Positions 25,566 to 37,665 of a DNA stretch of 64,000 bases are shown one piece after another. The translations under genes and the position numbers were made by a program. How positions within the stretch are numbered: the first letter of the stretch is position 1; every line of letters starts with the position of its first letter. The notes beneath the pieces are model-generated. The model made no database searches and was not told the origin of the DNA. It worked only from the letters and a program-made list of their open reading frames with translations. This stretch comes from Pseudoxanthomonas sp. (GTDB taxonomy: Bacteria; Pseudomonadota; Gammaproteobacteria; Xanthomonadales; Xanthomonadaceae): assembly GCF_035999195.1 (NCBI RefSeq), contig NZ_DASYGY010000004.1, positions 248,001 to 312,000 of the forward strand, given 5' to 3'.

Positions 25566-27743
25566 ATGGAACGGACCTCCTTTCGCAAGAACGCGCTGCG
25601 CTGGCTGGGGCGGGGCACGATCGCCCTGGTGGCCACGTATGCGCTCTACCTGGTCGCCGGCAACGTGTTCCTCAACACGGCGCTGGGCGAGCAGGCATTG
25701 AACCGCCAGCCGGACCGCTTCCGGATGCACTGGGCGTCCGGACAGACCTGGTGGCCGGGGCGCGTCAGCCTGCGCGAGGTGACGCTGCAGGGGCAGTCGC
25801 GACGCATCGCATGGGAGGCGACCGCAGGGCAGGTGCAGGCACGCATCGCGCTGTGGCCGCTGCTGTCGCGGCGTCTGCACGTGCCGGACATGCGTGCCGA
25901 TGACGTCCGGGGTGGCATCCGTCGCGTCGCGGAAGAGCGCGTGCCGCCGCCGCCGCGCGAGGGCGGCTGGGAGCTGCAGTTCGACCGCATCGCCAGCGGT
26001 TCGATCCGGCGCGGTTACGTCGACGGGATGGAGCTGGTCGGCGCGGGACGCGGCGAGGTCGGGTTCTACAAGCAGCTGCGTGGTGGCCCGATGGAACTGA
26101 TGCCGTCGCAGGTGGCGTTCGCCGACGCGAGGCTCGCGCGCGATGGCGCGGAGCTGTTGCGCGAGGCCACGCTGGACGTGCGCTTCGCGATGGACCGGCA
26201 CCGGCGCGAAGACGCGGCCGGCATCGACAAGCTGCTGAAGACGCAGCTGGACCTGACGCTGGCCGGACGCACCGCCGGCCTGGACGTGGCGGTCGGTCCG
26301 CGCGGCGACGTCACGGTGAAAGCGGTGCCCGGCGAAGGCCGTGCCAACATCGCGCTGGGCTTCGAGCGGGGCGCGCTCAAGCCGGGCGGGCGCGCGCGGT
26401 TGACCATGGCGGTGGCGGGCAACGACATCGCCGGCGCTGTACGTAACGACATGCTCGGCATCGACGTGGCGGTGGACGAGGACATCGCCATCGAGGTCAC
26501 GGTGCCGCCACAGGCCGACGGCCGCCTGGCCATCGACGCCGACCTGCGCCTGCGCGGCCGGCAGGTGCCGCTGCGCGAGGTCGCCAGCGTGTTGCCGCGC
26601 GCGTCCGGCCATCTCGTCGGTACCTGGCACTTCGACTCGCTGCGCTGGCTGTCAGGCCTGTTCCCGCAGGCGCCCTGGCTGACGCTCGACGGCGCCGGCG
26701 CGGTCAGCGCCGACGTGCGGGTGGTCGACGGCCGGCTGGCGGCGGGCAGCCGCATCACCGTGCCCGGGGTCGACGCGGTGGCCGAGGTGATGGACAACCG
26801 CATCCGCGGTCGTGCCCGCGCCGACATCCGGCTGGACGCCGGCAAGGACGGCGCGCTGGTGCCACGGCTGCAGGCCACGCTGGACCGCTTCGACATGGCG
26901 CCGTTGGCGACGCCCGATACGCCGTATGTGCAGGGGCGACACCTCGAGCTGACGATCAATGCGGAGGGTCCGCTGGCGCAGTTGCGCGACGCGATGCAGG
27001 CGCGCGTCGTGTTCACGGACGCGCGCGTGCCGGACCTGCGCGTCTACAACGCCTTCCTGCCGCGCCGGCAGATGCGCTTCGACGGGGGCGCCGGCGTGCT
27101 CGGTGGCGACCTGTCGCTGGACGCGGCGGGTGACGTCGGGCAGGGCACGCTGCGCATCGCCGGTCGTGGCACCCGCATGCACCTGGCCGGTATCCAGCTG
27201 CGCGGCGACCTCGATCTGGACCTCAAGCTGCGCCGTGCCGACCTGAAGCGGCGGCTGTTCGTCGCCGATGGCAGCACCGTGCGCCTGCGCAATGTCGGGT
27301 TCGCCGAACCCGGTGGCGAGTCGCGTCGCGGCTGGTGGGCACAGGTGACACTGGACCGCGCGCGGCTGGACGTCGACCGGCCGATCAGCGCGGGCGGCGG
27401 CGCCGACGTGACCATGAAGGATGTCGGCTTCCTGCTGGCGCTGTTCTCCCGGCAGAAGGAATACCCCGCGTGGGTGTACCGGCTGGTCGATGCCGGCCAG
27501 GCACGCGTGCAGGGCCGCGTGCAGTGGCGCGACGACGTGCTGGTCCTGGACCGGCTGCAGGCGCGCAACGACCGCTACGACCTGCAGGCGCGTCTGCGGC
27601 TGCAGGGCGACCAGCGGCAGGGCGACCTGTACGCCCGGTGGCGTGCGCTGAGCGTGGGCGTGGAAGTGCGGGGCCCGCAGCGCACGCTGCATCTGGTGCG
27701 CGCCAAGGCCTGGTACGACGGGCGGCCCCACTACCTCAAGTAG
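25566..27743 (+). CDS. AsmA-like inner-membrane-anchored protein of unknown role
   Basis: A protein of about 725 residues. One transmembrane helix lies near residues 17-37 (TIALVATYALYLVAGNVFL) and the rest is a long repetitive beta-strand region predicted to be periplasmic, rich in Arg and Asp with recurring patterns such as LQATLDRF, ITVPGVDAV and LDLKLRRADLKRRL. This architecture resembles AsmA/TamB/YhdP-type bridge proteins that support phospholipid transport to the outer membrane, but I see no diagnostic C-terminal domain. The start is uncertain between ATG 25566 and an in-frame ATG at 25548. It follows the carotenoid oxygenase by 36 nt. The functional assignment is tentative. Confidence 0.7.
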   Translation: MERTSFRKNALRWLGRGTIALVATYALYLVAGNVFLNTALGEQALNRQPDRFRMHWASGQTWWPGRVSLREVTLQGQSRRIAWEATAGQVQARIALWPLLSRRLHVPDMRADDVRGGIRRVAEERVPPPPREGGWELQFDRIASGSIRRGYVDGMELVGAGRGEVGFYKQLRGGPMELMPSQVAFADARLARDGAELLREATLDVRFAMDRHRREDAAGIDKLLKTQLDLTLAGRTAGLDVAVGPRGDVTVKAVPGEGRANIALGFERGALKPGGRARLTMAVAGNDIAGAVRNDMLGIDVAVDEDIAIEVTVPPQADGRLAIDADLRLRGRQVPLREVASVLPRASGHLVGTWHFDSLRWLSGLFPQAPWLTLDGAGAVSADVRVVDGRLAAGSRITVPGVDAVAEVMDNRIRGRARADIRLDAGKDGALVPRLQATLDRFDMAPLATPDTPYVQGRHLELTINAEGPLAQLRDAMQARVVFTDARVPDLRVYNAFLPRRQMRFDGGAGVLGGDLSLDAAGDVGQGTLRIAGRGTRMHLAGIQLRGDLDLDLKLRRADLKRRLFVADGSTVRLRNVGFAEPGGESRRGWWAQVTLDRARLDVDRPISAGGGADVTMKDVGFLLALFSRQKEYPAWVYRLVDAGQARVQGRVQWRDDVLVLDRLQARNDRYDLQARLRLQGDQRQGDLYARWRALSVGVEVRGPQRTLHLVRAKAWYDGRPHYLK

Positions 27744-27807
27744 CCGCGCGGGCCCGGACGATTGCGCACGGGATCGGCGGCTCGCCTGTTCAGGTAAATG
27801 CGGTGAA

Positions 27808-27824
27808 GAACGTAACCGACGTTC
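27808..27824. promoter_or_regulatory. Palindromic candidate operator
   Basis: GAACGT and ACGTTC form a perfect 6-bp inverted repeat around five nucleotides. Symmetry and spacing fit a dimeric repressor site. No regulator is identified. Confidence 0.3.
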
Positions 27825-28011
27825 TGACGAGCGGCCGGAAATTGGTCTGATATCGGTAACATCCAGCAATGGCGCGGGTTTGGCTGGTGTTCATATTCGT
27901 GACATCACAACGTCGACCAGTGAACCGTCCGGTTCTGTTTTGCAGTGCAGCGTGCAAGACCTGTAATCCACCCTTCACGATGGCCCCGCATCCCGACGTG
28001 GGGGAGGGAGC

Positions 28012-28046
28012 AAGCCCGCAGTGACCTGGTCATTGCGGGCTTTTTT
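28012..28046 (+). terminator. Strong intrinsic terminator
   Basis: AAGCCCGCAGTGAC (28012-28025) pairs with GTCATTGCGGGCTT (28029-28042) with one G-T wobble, a CTG loop, and a T tract to 28046. It would end either the AsmA-like transcript or a small RNA from the same gap. Confidence 0.85.
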
Positions 28047-28246
28047 ATGCCTGTGGCGCGGTACCGGAAGCGAGGTGCCGGTGCCCACGCTCAGGGGTCA
28101 GCGGCGTGCGAGGCGATCGCCTCCCGGCCGTCGGTACCGGTGCCGTCGCTTCGGCATGCCTCCGCCCACCCCGGATGTCCCGCCGAATCACGAGGGTGCG
28201 CCGCGTGCCGGGCCCAGGAGCAGGCGAAGCGGCTAGAATTGCCGCC

Positions 28247-29263
<1,017 letters not shown>

Positions 29264-29458
29264 ATCCGCACGCCGGCGGCCAGGCCGCGCGTCGCTGCAG
29301 CGGGTGGGTCCGCGCCTCGGGTGCGGTTCACCTTTTCCTACGCTCAGGCCCTTAGGCTGCCCAAAGGCAGATGACAAGGCGTGCAACTTTGTGCACTGTC
29401 GTCGTGTCGCATCCGCTGTCCGTTCCAGCCTGCCGGCCCCCTGGGCCATGAGTACGCA

Positions 29459-31639
29459 ATGACCTTGAAGAAAGCCCCCCTCCTGCTGCTGGCCCTGGCC
29501 CTGTCGACCCCGCTGGCGCTGCTCGCGCGCGGCGACGGCGATGCGGTCACGGTGGCGCCCACTGCCGACCAGGCCAATACCTCCAAGCTGGTCTACGGCC
29601 TGCTGTCGGACAGCCGCTACGCGTACCGGCCGCGCCCGCTGGACGACACGCTCTCGCAGGACGTGTTCAAGCGCTATTTCGAGGCGCTCGACGGCGGCAA
29701 GCAGTTCTTCACCGAAGCGGACGTGGCGCGGTTCGCGCCGTACCGCACCAAGATGGACGACGCCATCCGCAACGGCGACCTGGCGCCGGCCTACGAGATC
29801 TTCACCGTCTACAAGCAGCGCGTGGGCCAGCGTGTGGCCTATGCCCGCGCGCTGTTGAAGCAGGATTTCGATTTCACCGGCAACGAGCGCTGGGAATACG
29901 ACCGCGAGGACGCCCCCTGGGCGGCCGACGGCGCGGCGCTGGACGCGATCTGGAAGAAGTCGGTGATGAACGACTGGCTGCGCCTGAAGCTGGCCGGCAA
30001 GAAGCCCGACGACATCCGCAAGACGCTGGACAAGCGCTACGCCAACCTGCAGCGCAGCATCAACGAGCTGAAGACCGAGGATGTCTTCCAGACCTTCCTC
30101 AACGCCTATACCAGCGCGATCGATCCGCACACCGATTACTTCACGCCGCGCACCGCCGAGAACTTCAACCAGTCGATGTCGCTGTCGCTGGAAGGCATCG
30201 GCGCGGTGCTGCAGCGGCAGGACGACCTGGTGGCGATCCGCGAGATCGTGCCGGGCGGCCCGGCCGACCTCAGCGGCAAGCTGAAGATCGGCGACCGCAT
30301 CGTCGCCGTCGGCCAGGGCAAATCCGGCCCGATGACCGACGTGATCGGCTGGCGCATCGACGATGTCGTCGCGCAGATCCGCGGCAAGAAGGACACGCAG
30401 GTCCGCATCGAATACATCCCGGTCGAGGCCGGCATCGACGGCAAGCATGCGCAGGTCACCATCACCCGGCAGAAGGTCAAGCTGGAAGAGCAGGCCGCCA
30501 AGTCCGAGATCATTTCGCTGCCGGCCAACGGGGGCGAGCCCGCGCGCCGCATCGGCGTGATCAAGCTGCCGGCGTTCTACCAGGACTTCGAGGGCCGTCG
30601 GCGCAATCCGAACGACTTCAACTCCGCCACGCGCGACATCGCCAAACTGCTGGCCCAGTTCAAGACCCAGGGCGTGGACGGCGTGGTGATGGACCTGCGC
30701 AACAACGGCGGCGGCTCGCTGGACGAGGCGGTCGAGCTGACCGGTCTGTTCGTCGACAAGGGGCCGGTGGTGCAGGTGCGCGAATCCGGCGGCCGGGTGA
30801 CCGTCAACAGCGACCGCAAGCCCGGGGTGGCGTGGGACGGTCCGCTGGCGGTGCTGATCAACCGCGCGTCCGCGTCGGCGTCCGAAATCTTCGCTGGCGC
30901 CATCCAGGACTACGGTCGTGGCCTGGTGATCGGCGAGACCAGCTTCGGCAAGGGCACGGTGCAGAACATGGTCGACCTGGACCGCTGGCCGGCCAACGAG
31001 GCGCCGCGCTTCGGTTCGGTGAAGCTGACGATCGCGCAGTTCTTCCGCGTGGCCGGCGGCAGCACGCAGCACAAGGGCGTGGTGCCGGACATCGCGTTCC
31101 CGGTGAGCGTCGATGCCAGCGAATACGGCGAGAGTACGTACGACAACGCGCTGCCGTGGACGCGCATCGCCGCGGTGCCGCACACGCAGTACGGCAACTT
31201 CGCCCCGCTGCTGCCGCGCCTGGAGGCGCTGCACGCGGCGCGCTCGGCCAAGGACAAGGAATTCCAGTGGTGGTCCGAGGACGTGGCGCAGTTCCGCGCC
31301 GAGGCCGCGAAGAAGTACGTGTCGCTCAACGAGGCTGAACGTCGCGCCGAACGCGACCGCCAGGACCAGCAGCGCAAGCAGCGGCAGGCCGAGCGCAAGG
31401 CGCTGGGACTGGCGCTGGATCCGTTGGCGGAAGACTTGGCCGACGACGGTCTGGGTGCGTCCGAACGCGACATCGTGAAGGATGCGCAGCGCGAAAAGCT
31501 GGCCGACAAGCGTCCCGATCCGCTGCTGCGTGAGTCCGCCGCCATCCTGTCCGACGCCATCGGCATCCTGGGCCAGGACCGCAAGCTGTCGGCGCAGGTG
31601 CTGCCCGATTCGCCGGGTCCGGGCCGCTGGGCGGAATGA
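29459..31639 (+). CDS. prc: Tail-specific carboxy-terminal protease (Prc/Tsp)
   Basis: A periplasmic serine protease of 726 residues that trims C-termini and degrades tagged or misfolded proteins. After a signal peptide (LLLLALALSTPLALLARG) come an N-terminal helical domain, a PDZ domain (GIGAVLQRQDD to about residue 330), the S41 peptidase core with the nucleophile Ser in NRASASASEIFAG and the general-base Lys in ETSFGKGTVQ, and a C-terminal DUF3340-like domain (EAERRAERDRQDQQRKQR). The catalytic Ser-Lys pair is intact and the length matches E. coli Prc (682). The ATG at 29459 gives the signal peptide directly. The gene appears monocistronic. Confidence 0.95.
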   Translation: MTLKKAPLLLLALALSTPLALLARGDGDAVTVAPTADQANTSKLVYGLLSDSRYAYRPRPLDDTLSQDVFKRYFEALDGGKQFFTEADVARFAPYRTKMDDAIRNGDLAPAYEIFTVYKQRVGQRVAYARALLKQDFDFTGNERWEYDREDAPWAADGAALDAIWKKSVMNDWLRLKLAGKKPDDIRKTLDKRYANLQRSINELKTEDVFQTFLNAYTSAIDPHTDYFTPRTAENFNQSMSLSLEGIGAVLQRQDDLVAIREIVPGGPADLSGKLKIGDRIVAVGQGKSGPMTDVIGWRIDDVVAQIRGKKDTQVRIEYIPVEAGIDGKHAQVTITRQKVKLEEQAAKSEIISLPANGGEPARRIGVIKLPAFYQDFEGRRRNPNDFNSATRDIAKLLAQFKTQGVDGVVMDLRNNGGGSLDEAVELTGLFVDKGPVVQVRESGGRVTVNSDRKPGVAWDGPLAVLINRASASASEIFAGAIQDYGRGLVIGETSFGKGTVQNMVDLDRWPANEAPRFGSVKLTIAQFFRVAGGSTQHKGVVPDIAFPVSVDASEYGESTYDNALPWTRIAAVPHTQYGNFAPLLPRLEALHAARSAKDKEFQWWSEDVAQFRAEAAKKYVSLNEAERRAERDRQDQQRKQRQAERKALGLALDPLAEDLADDGLGASERDIVKDAQREKLADKRPDPLLRESAAILSDAIGILGQDRKLSAQVLPDSPGPGRWAE

Positions 31640-31647
31640 GGCAGGGG

Positions 31648-31726
31648 TGAGTGATGAGGAGTGAGGAGTGAGCGTACGCAATGCGCTCACCTCGTTACCC
31701 ACTCCTTCGCACTCACCCCTCGTCTG
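31648..31726. repeat. GAGTGAGGAGTGAG-type hairpin repeat after prc
   Basis: Direct GAGTGATGAGGAGTGAGGAG-like units face CACTCCTTCGCACTCACCCC-like units about 30 nt away. A second copy of this repeat type is at 54499-54590. It may act as a transcription stop for prc. Confidence 0.65.
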
Positions 31727-31777
31727 GAGCGCAAGATCCGGATAGTCGGACTGGCGCACTCGCCCTAGTCTGGGCGC

Positions 31778-32623
31778 ATGGACACCATGACGCGCCGATC
31801 GCTTCCCACCGCTGCCGTTGATCCCCTCGAGCAGGCGCGCCGCCTGCTCGAGAAGGGCGAACCGTCGTTGTCGGAACTGGCGTCGCGGACCGGCCTGAGC
31901 GCCTCCCATCTGCAGCGCCGCTTCCGCGCCCGCTTCGGCCTGAGTCCGGCCGAGTACCTCGCACGCAGGAAGCTCGGCACGCTGAAGAGCGCGCTGCGCC
32001 AGGGCCGCGATGTCACCACCGCGCTGTACGACGCCGGCTACGGTTCGCCGTCGCGCCTCTACGAACAGGGCGCGGCGAAGTTGGGCATGACGCCGGCCAC
32101 GTATCGCGCCGGCGGGCGTGGCGTGGCGATCCGCTGGACCGTGGTTGATACGGTGCTGGGCCGCACACTGGTGGCCGCCACCGAGCGCGGCATCTGCGCG
32201 GTGGAACTGGGCGATGACGAGGCGGCGCTGGAGCGTCGGCTGCGCGAGGAATTCCCGCTGGCGCACCTTGAACGCGTCGAAGCCGGTCGCGACGACTTCC
32301 TCGCGCCGCGGCTGCGCGCGGTGGCGGAGCGGTTGGCCGGAGGTGAGGCGGACGTGCCGGTCGACCTGCTGGGCACCGGCTTCCAGCAGCGCGTCTGGGA
32401 TGCGTTGATGAAGATCCCGGCGGGCGAGACGGTCAGCTATGCGGGTCTGGCGCAGTCGCTGGGTGCGCCGCGCGCGGCACGGGCGGTGGCCAGCGCGTGC
32501 GCGCACAACCGCATCGCGGTGGTCGTGCCCTGCCATCGGGTGATTCGCGGCGACGGATCGCTCGGCGGCTACCGCTGGGGGCTGCCGCGCAAGCAGCAGT
32601 TGCTGGCGCGCGAGCGCGGCTGA
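31778..32623 (+). CDS. AraC-type HTH fused to methylated-DNA-protein cysteine methyltransferase (Ada-like)
   Basis: A 281-residue two-part protein. Residues about 15-110 form an AraC helix-turn-helix (SELASRTGLSASHLQRRFRARFGLSPAEYL, with Arg-Phe typical of the second helix). Residues about 120-280 form an O6-methylguanine/O4-methylthymine methyltransferase with the acceptor site PCHRVIRGDG (Cys252) and the GLAQSLGAPRAARAVASAC helix. The N-terminal zinc/methylphosphotriester domain of E. coli Ada is missing, so it can repair O6-alkylguanine but lacks the usual methylation switch for transcription. It stands alone, with an inverted REP pair downstream. Confidence 0.92.
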   Translation: MDTMTRRSLPTAAVDPLEQARRLLEKGEPSLSELASRTGLSASHLQRRFRARFGLSPAEYLARRKLGTLKSALRQGRDVTTALYDAGYGSPSRLYEQGAAKLGMTPATYRAGGRGVAIRWTVVDTVLGRTLVAATERGICAVELGDDEAALERRLREEFPLAHLERVEAGRDDFLAPRLRAVAERLAGGEADVPVDLLGTGFQQRVWDALMKIPAGETVSYAGLAQSLGAPRAARAVASACAHNRIAVVVPCHRVIRGDGSLGGYRWGLPRKQQLLARERG

Positions 32624-32636
32624 TCGACCCGTCCGT

Positions 32637-32771
32637 TGTGGGAGCGACGCGAGTCGCGATGGGTGTGCAGGGTGGCCGCACTTTGTCGGTGAATCCCGCA
32701 GGGGGGGCAACGCCCTGATGCGCGCGCGCATGATGTCCAGCGCGCTCCATCGCGACTGACGTCGCTCACAC
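32637..32771. repeat. Inverted REP pair (TGTxGGAGCGACG type)
   Basis: A unit beginning TGTGGGAGCGACGCGAGTCG at 32637 faces its reverse complement (CGCGACTGACGTCGCTCACA) ending at 32771. The same unit occurs as inverted pairs at 47949-48080, 48771-48917 and 53002-53132. Confidence 0.8.
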
Positions 32772-32915
32772 ACCTGTGACCCCGGACCCGGGGCCGTCTT
32801 GAAGGCAGCTCAAGCCTGCCCGGAAAGGTTTCAAGCAGCCGAGAGCGTCCGTGTCATGCCGCGGATCCGCCGCTGGCCTAGAATTGCACCACACCGCACT
32901 CCCCACGGCTCCCCC

Positions 32916-33821
32916 ATGACGTCCTCCGTTTCCGCCGCGCCCGCGCGTGGCGGCCTTGCCGTCGCTGCCGCCCTGGCCATCGTCTACGTGGTCTGGGGTT
33001 CGACGTATCTCGGCATCCGCTTCGCGCTCGAAGGGGGGTTCCCGCCCTTGCTCATGGTGTCGGGCAGCCGCTTCGTCGCCGCCGGCCTAGTGATGTTCCT
33101 GTTCCTGCGGTGGCGCGGCGTGGCGCCGCCGACGCGTGCCCAGTGGAAGAACGTGCTGGTGATGGGCGCGCTGCTGCTGTTGATGGGCAACGGCATGGTG
33201 GTGTTGGCGGAGCAGACGGTGTCGTCCGGGCTGGCCGCGGTGGCGGTGGCGTCGATGCCGCTGTGGATGGGGCTGTTCGGTGCGCTGCGCGGACAGCATG
33301 CGACGAAGGCCGAGTGGCTGGGCATCGTGATCGGCTTCGCCGGCGTGGTCTGGCTCAACGCCGGCAGTTCGCTCACCGGTTCGCCGGTCGGCCTGGTGCT
33401 GCTGTTGATCGCGCCGATCGCCTGGGCCTACGGCTCGGTGTGGTCGCGCGGCCGCGACCTGCCGTCGCCGTTCATGACGGCGGCGGCGCAGATGCTGGCG
33501 GCGGGCGTGATGCTGGTCGTTGCCGGCCTGCTGCACGGCGAGCGCTTCAACACGGCGGACTGGACGCTCACCGGCGGACTGGCGGTGGCCTACCTCGCGG
33601 TGTTCGGCTCCATCGTCGCCTTCACCGCCTACGTGTGGCTGCTGCACCATGCGCGTCCGGTGCTGGTCGGCAGCTATGCGTACGTCAATCCGGTGATCGC
33701 GGTGGCGCTGGGTGCCTTCATCGCGGGCGAGACGTTCACGCGCCACGATATCGGCGCGATGGTGGTCATCCTGGCCGGTGTGGTGTTCATCACGCTGGCA
33801 CGCGCGCGCCAGGCGAAATGA
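32916..33821 (+). CDS. EamA-family (DMT) transporter, YedA-like
   Basis: A 301-residue inner-membrane transporter with ten predicted helices in two EamA repeats. The first helix region IVYVVWGSTYLGIRFALEG and the second-repeat segment GSIVAFTAYVWLLHHARPVLVGSYAYVNPVIAVALG are characteristic of the YedA/drug-metabolite group. Such proteins export metabolites or amino acids; the substrate is not known. The ATG at 32916 keeps the short cytoplasmic N-terminus. Its stop overlaps the start of the next gene (ATGA at 33818-33821), so the two transporters of the same superfamily are translationally coupled. Confidence 0.9.
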   Translation: MTSSVSAAPARGGLAVAAALAIVYVVWGSTYLGIRFALEGGFPPLLMVSGSRFVAAGLVMFLFLRWRGVAPPTRAQWKNVLVMGALLLLMGNGMVVLAEQTVSSGLAAVAVASMPLWMGLFGALRGQHATKAEWLGIVIGFAGVVWLNAGSSLTGSPVGLVLLLIAPIAWAYGSVWSRGRDLPSPFMTAAAQMLAAGVMLVVAGLLHGERFNTADWTLTGGLAVAYLAVFGSIVAFTAYVWLLHHARPVLVGSYAYVNPVIAVALGAFIAGETFTRHDIGAMVVILAGVVFITLARARQAK

Positions 33822-34723
33822 GCACCGCGCCGATCGACCGCAAGGGGCTGGCGATCACCGCCGGCACGTTCCTGATCTGGGGCGTGGTGCCGCTGTACTG
33901 GCACCTGCTCAAGGCGGTGCCGTCGTTCCAGATCATCGCGCACCGCATCGTGTGGAGTGCGGTGCTGGTGCTCGGCTGGCTGCTGCTGAAGCACGGACGC
34001 AGCTGGTGGCGGCAGGTGCGTGCGCAACCCCGCGCCGTGCCGCTGCTGGGCCTCAGCAGCCTGCTGATCGCGTTCAATTGGGGCCTGTACATCTGGGCGG
34101 TGAACGCCGGCCATGTGGTCGAGACCAGCCTGGGCTACTTCATCAACCCACTGATCAACGTGGTGCTGGGCGTGCTGGTGCTGCGCGAGCGTCTTTCGCC
34201 AGCGCAATGGATCGCGGTGGGTTTCGCGCTGGTCGGTGTGGCGTGGCTGACGCTGCAGGCGGGCTCGCCGCCGTGGATCGCGCTGGGTCTGGCGTTCTCG
34301 TTCGGCCTGTACGGGCTGGTGCGCAAGCTGGTGGCGGTGGATCCGGTGGCTGGGCTCGGCGTCGAGAGCGTCTATCTGTTCCTGCCCGCGCTGGCCTATG
34401 TGGTCTGGGGCGAGGTCGGCCACGGCGGTGGTTTCGTCAGCGGGTTCGGCTGGAAGAACGACCTGCTGCTGGTGTTCGGCGGCGTGGTGACGGCGGTGCC
34501 GCTGATCGGCTTCGCCTACGGCGTGCGCCGCATTCCGCTGTCGGTGGTGGGCCTGCTGCAGTACATCGCGCCCAGCATCCAGCTGCTGATCGGCGTGCTG
34601 GTGTTCAAGGAAGCCTTCGGCGTCGAGCGCGCCATCGGCTTCGCCGCCATCTGGACCGGGCTGCTGATCTTCGCCAGCGATGGGCTGTGGCGCGCGCGCC
34701 GCCGCGACATGGCGACCGTGTAG
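33818..34723 (+). CDS. rarD: RarD-type EamA transporter
   Basis: A 301-residue DMT-superfamily membrane protein with ten helices. The N-terminal segment KGLAITAGTFLIWGVVPLYWHLLKAVPSFQIIAHRIVWS and the later NWGLYIWAVNAGHVVETSLGYFINPL and GLLQYIAPSIQLLIGVLVFKE segments match RarD, named from E. coli and linked to chloramphenicol sensitivity without a defined substrate. It overlaps the preceding EamA gene by 4 nt. The stop codon TAG is itself the beginning of a GTAGAGC hairpin repeat (34720-34785), so the repeat has replaced the original gene end. The final residues RRRDMATV are therefore variable. Confidence 0.92.
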   Translation: MSTAPIDRKGLAITAGTFLIWGVVPLYWHLLKAVPSFQIIAHRIVWSAVLVLGWLLLKHGRSWWRQVRAQPRAVPLLGLSSLLIAFNWGLYIWAVNAGHVVETSLGYFINPLINVVLGVLVLRERLSPAQWIAVGFALVGVAWLTLQAGSPPWIALGLAFSFGLYGLVRKLVAVDPVAGLGVESVYLFLPALAYVVWGEVGHGGGFVSGFGWKNDLLLVFGGVVTAVPLIGFAYGVRRIPLSVVGLLQYIAPSIQLLIGVLVFKEAFGVERAIGFAAIWTGLLIFASDGLWRARRRDMATV

Positions 34724-34785
34724 AGCGGAGCCTGCTCCGCCGCACCTCTGATACGAGACGTAAGCCGAGCAAGCTCGGCTCTACG
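34720..34785. repeat. GTAGAGC hairpin repeat between convergent genes
   Basis: Two hairpins, GCGGAGC-CT-GCTCCGC (34725-34740) and AGCCGAGC-AA-GCTCGGCT (34763-34780), bounded by GTAGAGC and GCTCTAC. It supplies the rarD stop codon and may serve as terminator between rarD (plus) and the cytochrome gene (minus). Confidence 0.75.
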
Positions 34786-34808
34786 AGAGGGCCAACAGCG
34801 CGTGCGTC

Positions 34809-35396
34809 CTAGCCTTGCGCCGCGGGTGCCGGCGCCGGGCACGGACCGCCGGCGTCGGACCAGGTCTTGAACGCGGCGACGAACTGGTCGTGCGGCACCG
34901 GCACCGGGGCGCGTTCGCCACCGGGGTTCCAGCCCCACAGCACCAGCTTGTCCTCGGCCACGTGCTTGAGCAGCGCGTCGAAGTCGCGGTCGCCGTTGCG
35001 CTTCCTGTCCTGGATCATCGCGCACAGCTGATCGGCGGGCAGGCCGATCCAGGCCATCTTCTGGTCCGGCGGCGGCAGCTGCCAGTGCGGTGCGCCGGGC
35101 GGAGCGTGCGGGCCGTAGCTGGCGGGTGCGTTCTGTTCGGCGTGGCAGGTCGAGCAGGGCAGGCCGGGCGCGCCCTTGCCTTCCGGACCGCGGACGACGT
35201 TCATCGCGTGCGGCGTCTGCGCATCGAACTGCAGCGGGGCATCGCCCGGGATATGGCAGTTGCTGCAGCGCGGGTGCTGGAACACCTTCTCGACCGTGGC
35301 GAAGGCGGTCAGGGCCTGCGCCTTCTGTTCCTCGCTGATGCGGGGGCCGCAGGCGGCGAGCAGGAGCACGGTCAGGGACATCAGGGCGATGCGCAT
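34809..35396 (-). CDS. Diheme cytochrome c lipoprotein, partner of the IorAB-like oxidoreductase
   Basis: A 195-residue lipoprotein (signal with lipobox LLAACG, acylated Cys near 16) carrying two heme-binding CXXCH motifs, CSNCH near residue 44 and CSTCH near residue 82. A C-terminal Pro/Ala-rich tail ends the protein. It starts 10 nt after the molybdopterin subunit gene, so the three genes iorA-like, iorB-like and this one form an operon. The natural reading is that it accepts electrons from the periplasmic molybdenum hydroxylase and passes them to the respiratory chain. Some databases label this family an isoquinoline 1-oxidoreductase subunit; the substrate is not established. Confidence 0.88.
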   Translation of the reverse strand: MRIALMSLTVLLLAACGPRISEEQKAQALTAFATVEKVFQHPRCSNCHIPGDAPLQFDAQTPHAMNVVRGPEGKGAPGLPCSTCHAEQNAPASYGPHAPPGAPHWQLPPPDQKMAWIGLPADQLCAMIQDRKRNGDRDFDALLKHVAEDKLVLWGWNPGGERAPVPVPHDQFVAAFKTWSDAGGPCPAPAPAAQG

Positions 35397-35406
35397 GGCG
35401 GTCTCC

Positions 35407-37602
<2,196 letters not shown>

Positions 37603-37665
37603 GGACACAACCTCCGTCGAACATCGGATCGGGGCCACGGCACGGTGTACCGCAGCGAAGTGGAA

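Larger units (their letters stand above)
27744..28246. other. 503-nt gap between the AsmA-like gene and lipA
   Basis: No convincing protein gene. Contents: a GAACGT-AACCG-ACGTTC palindrome at 27808-27824; a strong terminator at 28012-28046 lying about 270 nt after the AsmA-like stop; and a TAGAAT -10-like box at 28234-28239 just before lipA. The distance from stop to terminator leaves room for a separate small RNA of about 150-200 nt ending at 28046, but I find no clear promoter for one. Confidence 0.5.
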
